NCBI GenBank assembly: GCA_035528905.1
Contig: DATKXU010000112.1
Span: 1-5,519, forward strand
Source: DATKXU01 sp035528905
GTDB lineage: Bacteria; Armatimonadota; UBA5829; DTJY01
Reading direction: 5' to 3'
Length of the DNA: 5,519 nucleotides
Of the stretch, positions 1 to 4,808 are shown piece by piece. The notes beneath the pieces were generated by a model. It was given only the letters and a program-made list of their open reading frames with translations. It had not been told where the DNA came from and did no database searches. Numbering within the stretch: the first letter of the stretch is position 1; every line of letters starts with the position of its first letter. A program made the position numbers and the translations under genes.

Positions 1-1
1 G

Positions 2-1495
2 AATGGGAACACCACCTCTCACAGCGTCAGCATATCGGGATTAGTCCCTGAGACGACATATCATTACCAGTGCGTGTCAACGAACGCTTACGGCACTGAC
101 CAGACCACCGATCTGACCTTCGCGACGACGGCTGTCGTGACGGAGATTGTGATAGACAACACTGATCCCGGCTGGTCGAACACTTCGCCGGGAGGCGCTA
201 CCTGGAGCGTCGGCAGCAATCCGGATGTACCGAAGATTGGGACGAATTACCTGTACACCGCGGGCAGTGGTTCCACTTCTTCGATTACGCGATCCTGCCG
301 CTGGACGCCGAACATTACGGTGGCCGGCATATACGACGTCTATGCGTACTACCAGATCGGCGCGAACCGAAACGAACGAGCTCCGTACACGACTTACTAT
401 GACGGCGGACAGGTGACAAGCATACAGAACCAGTACTCGTCGACTCCGAATCTGGGCGGGTGGTTCCTCGTGGCCGCGGACAAGATGTTCCAGGCAGGAA
501 GCGCCGGATATGTGGAACTCACTAACGCGAGTACGGATACGAAATATATAAGTGCAGACGCAGCAAAGTTCGTGCTGAAACAGGCGGCCGATACCACACC
601 ACCGGTGATGAATTCGGTTACCGATGACCAGTACACTACCTCGACAACCAGTCTTGCAGCATCATGGGGCGGCTCAGATCCTGAATCCGGTATCCAGCGC
701 TATGAGCTTGCGGTAGGCAGTACTCCGGGCGGAACGGATGTCAAGGCATGGGCAAGCGCCGGCGTCGCGACGTCCGGGACTATCTACGGTCTCTCGCTCA
801 CCGTAGGCAATACGTACTACATCAGCGCCCGAGCGGTAAACGGCTGGAATCTGACCTCAACCGCCGTTACCTCCAGCGGAGTGACGGTGGCGGCGCCGAT
901 GGCTAAGATCAGCGACGCGAAGGCCTGCGCGAACAACTACCCCGTGCACCTTGATGCTCGGACAGTCACCGCCAACTTTGACGACCGGCTCTACGTAGAA
1001 GAGGACGATCGGTTCTCCGCCATATGCGTCGAGTATGCCAGCGCCATAGTCCCCGGCACCGAGGTGGAAGTCTACGGCAGGCTGGGACTGATGGACGGAG
1101 AACGAGCACTCATAAACTGCAAGGTCATCGAAGGCCTGACCGGGACCGTGATTGACCCGTTATTCATGTTGACCGGGACACTCGGCGGCGCGACCAGCGG
1201 CCTTAATCCCGGCGTTCCCGAGAGCGTGAGTCTGAACAACATCGGCCTGCTGGTAACCATCGCCGGCACGGTGACTGATAACCAAACCGGTTATGTCTAC
1301 GTTGATGACGGCACGACTCTCGACGATGGGACGAGCCATACTGGAGTCAGAGTTGATGCTACCACGCTGCTGAATCCGCCTGTACAGGGCAAGCATGTGG
1401 TTATCACGGGGATCTGTACCCTCTATGATACCGGCGCCGGATACGTCCGATTGCTGAAGCCGAGAAACGACAGCGACGTAGCAATATACAATTGA
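2..1495 (+). CDS. Exported multidomain protein with Fn3, golvesin-like and OB-like domains (5' end missing)
   Basis: The frame is open from the first complete codon at base 2 to the TGA at 1493-1495, giving 497 residues with no N-terminus. The GTG at 74 is not a start, because codons upstream of it finish an Fn3 domain (LVPETTYHYQC, then NAYGTD). Domains, in residues of the partial protein: end of an Fn3 domain (1-42); a golvesin C-terminal-like beta domain (about 45-192, with VIDNTD, an aromatic-rich YDVYAYY strand, APYTTYYDGG, GWFLV and ADAAKFVL); a complete Fn3 domain (about 196-298, opening DTTPPV); then two OB-like units (about 300-380 and 382-497). The first OB-like unit carries YVEEDDR and a GTEVEVYGRLG...GER pattern; the second carries YVYVDDG and GKHVVITG. 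No sortase or PEP-CTERM tail is seen. Such C-terminal mosaics usually follow an N-terminal hydrolase or adhesin module, which lies outside the window. The function is unknown; an extracellular or surface role is inferred. A strong terminator follows 26 bases after the stop. Confidence 0.88.
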   Translation, partial: NGNTTSHSVSISGLVPETTYHYQCVSTNAYGTDQTTDLTFATTAVVTEIVIDNTDPGWSNTSPGGATWSVGSNPDVPKIGTNYLYTAGSGSTSSITRSCRWTPNITVAGIYDVYAYYQIGANRNERAPYTTYYDGGQVTSIQNQYSSTPNLGGWFLVAADKMFQAGSAGYVELTNASTDTKYISADAAKFVLKQAADTTPPVMNSVTDDQYTTSTTSLAASWGGSDPESGIQRYELAVGSTPGGTDVKAWASAGVATSGTIYGLSLTVGNTYYISARAVNGWNLTSTAVTSSGVTVAAPMAKISDAKACANNYPVHLDARTVTANFDDRLYVEEDDRFSAICVEYASAIVPGTEVEVYGRLGLMDGERALINCKVIEGLTGTVIDPLFMLTGTLGGATSGLNPGVPESVSLNNIGLLVTIAGTVTDNQTGYVYVDDGTTLDDGTSHTGVRVDATTLLNPPVQGKHVVITGICTLYDTGAGYVRLLKPRNDSDVAIYN

Positions 1496-1521
1496 TGATG
1501 CCGAACATGATCTGAAGCACG

Positions 1522-1554
1522 AAGGGGCTGGAGAATAGACTCCAGCCCCTTTTT
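1522..1554 (+). terminator. Intrinsic (rho-independent) terminator after the exported mosaic protein
   Basis: A 10-bp GC-rich stem, GGGGCTGGAG (1524-1533) with CTCCAGCCCC (1540-1549), encloses a six-base loop AATAGA. Two further A-T pairs extend it through 1522-1523 and 1550-1551, and the T run occupies 1550-1554. It lies 26 bases after the stop of the upstream gene and 10 bases before the next promoter, so it insulates the downstream operon from read-through. The reverse strand has only AA at the matching edge, so termination is expected mainly for plus-strand transcription. Confidence 0.93.
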
Positions 1555-1564
1555 CGTCGTTGCC

Positions 1565-1594
1565 TTGACAGTGGATGAGTGACAAACGTATACT
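1565..1594 (+). promoter_or_regulatory. Sigma70-type promoter of the phosphatase/secreted-protein operon
   Basis: A perfect -35 box TTGACA (1565-1570) is followed by an 18-base spacer and a -10 box TATACT (1589-1594), one mismatch from TATAAT. Counting seven bases from the end of the -10 box puts +1 near 1601, plausibly 1600-1604. The ATG at 1605 is therefore almost at the 5' end of the transcript. The promoter covers the alternative ATG at 1575, which could not be on this mRNA. It stands just after the preceding terminator, as expected for a new transcription unit. Confidence 0.8.
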
Positions 1595-1604
1595 GACTCG
1601 CGGT

Positions 1605-2531
1605 ATGGACATCGAGCGGGCGGTAGTTGATCTGGCATACGCGATCCGGCGGGCCGTGAGGCCGCACCTGGGCAAGGCTGCGTCGAAAGAAGTGACGGGC
1701 AAGGCATCCAGCGGCGATGAGTCCTTCGCCATTGACGAGGTCGCGGAGAAGGCGGTTGCAGAGTTCATCGCCCATCACGATCTGCCGGTCGCCTACTATA
1801 CCGAAGAGCGCGGGCTGGTGGAATGCGCCCGCCCGGACTACCTTCTCGTGATTGACCCCATTGACGGCACTCGGCCTGCCATGGTCGGCCTGGAAGGGGC
1901 GGTCGTCTCGATTGCCCTCGCCTCCTATTCGAGGGAAGCCTGTCTCCGCGACGTGACCTTCGCCTGTGTCCTCGAACTCAAGGAGGATCGCCTGCTCACC
2001 GCCTCCAGGGGTGGAAACGCCCGAATGAGATACCAAGACACAGACCAGCCGATCAGATTGACCTTGGTGAGCGAGCTAGACAAGATGTCGTGGAGCTTCG
2101 ACATCGCAGGGAGGCCGATGGAGTATGTTGCCAAGGTCATCGGGCCGATGGTAGATCGGTCGTCGCTCAGGGGCGGGGTATTCGTCATCAACAGCATCGC
2201 CTTCTCGCTCACCAGACTGGTCACCGGCCAGTTCGACGCTGTGGTGGATGTGAGCAATCGCATACTTCGCGATCACCCGGAGCTGCAGAAGGACTTCATC
2301 GAAGCGGGCCTCGGGACGGTGATAGGGCTTTTCCCCTATGACATTGCGGCGGCGGTATTGATCGCCGAGGCAGCAGGCTGCCACGTAACGGATGCATACG
2401 GCAACTCGCTGGGGGACGTGCCCCTGCTCGATACGTCTGAGACAAATATCCGCTCGTGCGTGGCCGCGTCGAATCCTGTGCTGCACGAGAAGCTGCTTGC
2501 TGAGATCAACGAACGTATGAAGTCACTCTAG
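1605..2531 (+). CDS. Inositol-monophosphatase-family sugar/nucleotide phosphatase, probably leaderless mRNA
   Basis: The product is 308 residues from ATG 1605 (318 if the ATG at 1575 were used). Family signatures: an N-terminal helix (about 2-20), the GDESFAIDEVAEKAV segment (37-51) matching the D..T..AD region, TEE (66-68), the metal-binding DPIDGT (84-89) followed by GAVVSIAL (98-105), the INSIAFSLTRLVTGQFDAVVD helix region (195-215), and DIAAA..IAEAAG (246-258). The likely Mg ligands are E67 or E68, D84, D87 and D246, so the active site looks intact. Differences from typical members: the usual W before the last Asp is Y245, and about 30 residues separate D215 from D246 where animal enzymes have a short loop. 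The family covers inositol-1-phosphatase, fructose-1,6-bisphosphatase, PAP phosphatase and relatives; I cannot assign the substrate. No signal peptide, so cytosolic. No Shine-Dalgarno precedes either ATG. The start at 1605 is preferred because the promoter overlaps 1575 and because it places the N-terminal helix as in the family. Confidence 0.88.
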   Translation: MDIERAVVDLAYAIRRAVRPHLGKAASKEVTGKASSGDESFAIDEVAEKAVAEFIAHHDLPVAYYTEERGLVECARPDYLLVIDPIDGTRPAMVGLEGAVVSIALASYSREACLRDVTFACVLELKEDRLLTASRGGNARMRYQDTDQPIRLTLVSELDKMSWSFDIAGRPMEYVAKVIGPMVDRSSLRGGVFVINSIAFSLTRLVTGQFDAVVDVSNRILRDHPELQKDFIEAGLGTVIGLFPYDIAAAVLIAEAAGCHVTDAYGNSLGDVPLLDTSETNIRSCVAASNPVLHEKLLAEINERMKSL

Positions 2532-2534
2532 GAG
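2530..2534 (+). promoter_or_regulatory. Shine-Dalgarno deciding the start of the secreted protein
   Basis: AGGAG overlaps the last two bases of the upstream TAG stop and sits eight bases before ATG 2543, ideal spacing. The in-frame TTG at 2537 would have the motif only two bases away, so it is not a usable start. The overlap with the upstream stop codon supports translation from the same mRNA as the phosphatase. Confidence 0.85.
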
Positions 2535-2542
2535 TTTTGCCA

Positions 2543-3700
2543 ATGCGCTACATCATTCTCCTCATACTGGCGCTTAACACCCTGCACGCCAATGCCATGC
2601 TGCCGTCCGACGTCGCCAATGCTATGTCGGACAAGCCGGGGCTGGATTTCACCTGCAAGATGGAGTACAAGGCGGTCAATCCCAATGCCGACTTCAAGAT
2701 ATTCGCCGGCAGGGACTTCAAGGTAGACTGCAACGTAACCAATCTGTCGCAGAAGGTGAACGGCGGCGGCAGGGTGAAGATCATTCCGCCTGATGAGTGG
2801 ACCGTTCATGGCCTGATGGACTTCAAGGAGATCGGCCCGGGAAAGTCGGTGGAGGGCATATTCACCATTCGTGCGCCCGCCAGAAGCACATATCGCCCGA
2901 AGGTCTTCCCGGTCATCGGCGAACTTAGGCTCGCCGGCGGGGCAGTGGTAACGAAGGTATTCATGGTTGAGCTGGCGGATCCGTTCCTGCCCTCGCTCAC
3001 CATTCGTTCTGCGGACTCCAAGAAGATCAAAGCATCCGTCACGCTGCAGAACCTTTTCCCAGGCCAGGAGATAAGGGGAGTTTCGGCTTACTTCTACATG
3101 CCCTCAGGGATTAAAGTCACGCCGGGGAGGCAGACGTTCGACTTCCCGCAACAGAAGAGCATCTCGCTGACCTATTCCAAGGACGATGAGCCAAGTCCCA
3201 CCCTTCGGGCGGTAACGATTGGCATGAAGGCAGACGAGCACATCGTTCGGCTGAGGAGCGTCATGGAGGTGTACCTGCCGCTCGGAATTCGGCCGAGGTC
3301 CTCCGGTTTGTGGTTGAATGACTTCGCAGATGGGCAGACCGCCCAGGTCGAAGTCGGCGGCAAGCAATGCAGACAGACGGTGAAAGCCGGTGACACGGCC
3401 TATATGTACTTTGCCGCCAGCCCGAACTTCGCGACCAACGGCAAGACGTACGTCACGGTGACCTACTTCGATGGCGGCAAAGGCTCCTTCAAGCTGCAGT
3501 ATGACTCCAAGGACGAGCCATACAAAGCGAGCGACGAAATTGTGCTTGAGGGAACAAATCAGTGGAAGCAACAAACCTTTGTGCTCCCGAACATACGGTT
3601 TGAGAACCGGCAGAACGCCGATTCCGACTTTCGCCTCGCGGCCACCGGGACAGACCTGGCGGTGTTCGACGTAGCTATTTCAAAGTTCGGCCAGAATTGA
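2543..3700 (+). CDS. Secreted protein with Ig-like domains and a C-terminal carbohydrate-binding-like domain
   Basis: The product is 385 residues from ATG 2543. Residues 2-18 form a signal peptide: R2, a hydrophobic core IILLILAL, and an A-N-A site, so cleavage after A18 is likely. There is no lipobox Cys and no later membrane segment, so the mature protein is released to the periplasm or outside. The segment from about 34 to 250 is beta-rich and reads as two Ig-like/NEW3-like domains (DCNVTNLSQ, GPGKSVEGIFTIRAP; then KASVTLQNLFPGQEI). The segment from about 258 to 385 resembles a jelly-roll module found at the ends of large bacterial secreted proteins: YMYFAASPNF, a YVTVTYFDGGKGSFKLQYDS strand pair, NQWKQQTFVLPNIRFENRQ, SDFRLA and a closing AVFDVAISK. 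I recognise that pattern but cannot name the family. No catalytic motif is visible, so a binding role is inferred. The gene starts 11 bases after the phosphatase stop and shares its promoter. Confidence 0.88.
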   Translation: MRYIILLILALNTLHANAMLPSDVANAMSDKPGLDFTCKMEYKAVNPNADFKIFAGRDFKVDCNVTNLSQKVNGGGRVKIIPPDEWTVHGLMDFKEIGPGKSVEGIFTIRAPARSTYRPKVFPVIGELRLAGGAVVTKVFMVELADPFLPSLTIRSADSKKIKASVTLQNLFPGQEIRGVSAYFYMPSGIKVTPGRQTFDFPQQKSISLTYSKDDEPSPTLRAVTIGMKADEHIVRLRSVMEVYLPLGIRPRSSGLWLNDFADGQTAQVEVGGKQCRQTVKAGDTAYMYFAASPNFATNGKTYVTVTYFDGGKGSFKLQYDSKDEPYKASDEIVLEGTNQWKQQTFVLPNIRFENRQNADSDFRLAATGTDLAVFDVAISKFGQN

Positions 3701-3706
3701 TCTTGC

Positions 3707-3964
3707 TTATTCGGTTGCCGCTGCAGCATCCGGCTCCATTGCTGGAGACGCCGTCTCCGCAGCGATAGCCAAAGCGACCTTCGTGGCCTGAAGGCCTTTG
3801 GGACTCTCAACGGCCTCGAACTCCACTTGCTGGCCTTCGGAAAGACTCTTGTATCCTTCCATGCTTATTGCCGAGAAGTGAACGAATACATCTTTGCCAT
3901 CTTCGGTCTCAATGAATCCGTACCCCTTGGCGTCGTTAAACCACTTGACTTTTCCAGTTGGCAT
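3707..3964 (-). CDS. csp: Cold-shock domain protein (Csp family) with an extra C-terminal tail
   Basis: The product is 85 residues. Residues 2-67 are a complete cold-shock domain: GKVKWFN (4-10), RNP1 KGYGFIE (13-19), RNP2 VFVHFSAI (26-33), GYKSL (37-41), EGQQVEFE (43-50) and a closing KGLQATKV (56-63). All the aromatic residues that stack on RNA or single-stranded DNA bases are present (W8, F9, Y15, F17, F27, H29, F30). Csp proteins bind single-stranded nucleic acid as RNA chaperones in the cytosol. The usual family length is 65-70 residues; here residues 68-85 add an acidic, Ala-rich, probably disordered tail (AAETASP...AAAATE). The gene has its own promoter and a full Shine-Dalgarno. Its stop is six bases from the stop of the convergent secreted-protein gene. 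The family is certain; a cold-induction role is not shown by the sequence. Confidence 0.97.
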   Translation of the reverse strand: MPTGKVKWFNDAKGYGFIETEDGKDVFVHFSAISMEGYKSLSEGQQVEFEAVESPKGLQATKVALAIAAETASPAMEPDAAAATE

Positions 3965-3969
3965 GCGGC

Positions 3970-3978
3970 AACCTCCTT
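3970..3978 (-). promoter_or_regulatory. Consensus Shine-Dalgarno of the cold-shock gene, in a possible weak hairpin
   Basis: On the minus strand this reads AAGGAGGTT, a near-complete complement of the 16S rRNA 3' end, with seven bases between GGAGG and the ATG at 3964. The short leader also contains UUUCCU (3986-3991), which could pair with AGGAGG (3972-3977) across an eight-base loop using two G-U pairs. The ribosome-binding site itself is certain; the hairpin is weak and speculative. Confidence 0.9.
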
Positions 3979-4005
3979 GTCGCTGAGGAAATAGACTGTG
4001 GCTTT

Positions 4006-4034
4006 ATTGTAAGCGCTAGCTCGCTTTTTGTCAA
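4006..4034 (-). promoter_or_regulatory. Sigma70-type promoter of the cold-shock gene
   Basis: On the minus strand TTGACA (4029-4034) is followed by a 17-base spacer and TACAAT (4006-4011). The -35 is perfect, the -10 has one mismatch, and the spacing is optimal. The predicted +1 is near 3999, giving a leader of about 35 bases, far shorter than the long structured leader of E. coli cspA. The -35 box begins directly after the TAG stop of the TPR gene, so the promoter fills nearly all the available gap. Confidence 0.87.
4011..4026 (-). repeat. Small inverted repeat inside the cold-shock promoter spacer
   Basis: AAGCG and CGCTT form perfect five-base arms around a six-base centre AGCTAG. The element lies between the -35 and -10 boxes and overlaps the first base of the -10 on the minus strand. 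This is where a repressor or a MerR-like spacer-binding regulator would sit, but arms this short can arise by chance. As an RNA hairpin it is too weak, and lacks a following U run, to end transcription from the TPR gene. Confidence 0.3.
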
Positions 4035-4808
4035 CTATTTATTCGTATTTCTTTGGTGGAGTGTCCTGATTCGTTCCTTCACTGCGCGGTTCGCAGGAGA
4101 AAGCTTGCGCATCTTATGGTACTCGATGAGCGCGGATTTGTTCTCGCCGGCTGCCTGAAGCGCCTCGGCATAGTGCAGACGAACCTCGACTTCTTTTGGG
4201 CAACGCGCAGCCGCCTTCCTGAGATACTCTACGGCCTTTGCGGGCTCGCCCTTCTGGAAATAGGCCCATCCCACCGAATCCAGAAAGTACCCATTATCCG
4301 GTTCGAAGACCAGCGCCTTCTTTGTAAGTTCAAGGGCTTTGTCAAGCTGTTGATTGGATTCAGCAAGCATGTAGCCCCAGTTGTTGTATGCGGTGGCGTT
4401 GTACTTATTGAGCCGAATAGCCTCCTGGTAGGCTTTCTCAGCCTCGACACGATTTCCGATCTTCCAATGCGCATCGCCAAGGGTGGTGTAGAGGGCGGAA
4501 TCCCGCAGGAAATCCCCTTTTCGATCAGGGATTGCGATTGCCTGCCTGATACGCGGAATGCTCTCGCGATACATCCCCTCCTGAGTCAGCAGGCCGATTA
4601 CCAGCAGGCGGAGATCCTTGTTTGAAGGCGAGCCCGCAATTGCCTTGTCGAATGTCTTCAAGGCATGGGACTTGTCGCCCTTGACGAGCATTCTCATGCC
4701 CTTGTCTATCTCCTTGAAGGAACGGCGAGTATCAAGGGCTTCCTGCCGGGAAGCGCATCCGACCAGGAGCAGGACCAGCAATAGAAGACTGTAGCGAAGA
4801 ACCCTCAC
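4035..4808 (-). CDS. TPR-repeat lipoprotein
   Basis: The product is 257 residues from a GTG start (4806-4808). The N-terminus is a lipoprotein signal: R2 and R5, a Leu-rich core (8-15) and the lipobox L-V-G-C with lipidated C18. The +2 residue is Ala, which under the proteobacterial Lol rule would favour the outer membrane. Residues about 33-240 hold six TPR units, clearest at 104-137 (TTLGDAHWKIGNRVEAEKAY), 138-172 (NNWGYMLAESNQQLDKALEL) and 173-206 (DSVGWAYFQKGEPAKAVEYL); the first two are divergent. TPR lipoproteins scaffold envelope assemblies such as pilus, secretion or cell-wall complexes, but nothing here identifies the partner. The gene abuts the upstream stop with no gap (TAG then GTG) and has GGAG eight bases before the start, so the two genes are probably cotranscribed. 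No terminator separates it from csp, so read-through into csp is possible. Confidence 0.93.
   Translation of the reverse strand: MRVLRYSLLLLVLLLVGCASRQEALDTRRSFKEIDKGMRMLVKGDKSHALKTFDKAIAGSPSNKDLRLLVIGLLTQEGMYRESIPRIRQAIAIPDRKGDFLRDSALYTTLGDAHWKIGNRVEAEKAYQEAIRLNKYNATAYNNWGYMLAESNQQLDKALELTKKALVFEPDNGYFLDSVGWAYFQKGEPAKAVEYLRKAAARCPKEVEVRLHYAEALQAAGENKSALIEYHKMRKLSPANRAVKERIRTLHQRNTNK

Noticed and set aside
74..76. GTG as the start of the left-edge gene
   Set aside because: The frame is open upstream and encodes the preceding strands of an Fn3 domain; there is no Shine-Dalgarno before it.
1575..1604. ATG 1575 as the start of the IMPase-family gene
   Set aside because: It lies inside the TTGACA-N18-TATACT promoter, has no ribosome-binding site, and adds ten residues outside the family's N-terminal helix.
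1160..2036. Long minus-strand open frames across the mosaic-protein end and the phosphatase start
   Set aside because: They run through the terminator and promoter, show no domain or signal, and lie opposite well-supported plus-strand genes; GC-rich shadow frames.
2537..2542. TTG start adding two residues to the secreted protein
   Set aside because: The AGGAG motif would be only two bases away; ATG 2543 has ideal eight-base spacing.
3741..3763. Hairpin GGAGAC-GCC-GTCTCC as a terminator for the converging genes
   Set aside because: It lies inside the csp coding sequence and has no T run on either side; probably codon-driven.
4053..4625. Plus-strand 190-codon open frame opposite the TPR gene
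   Set aside because: Its sequence has no recognisable motif, while the opposite strand encodes clear TPR repeats and a lipobox.
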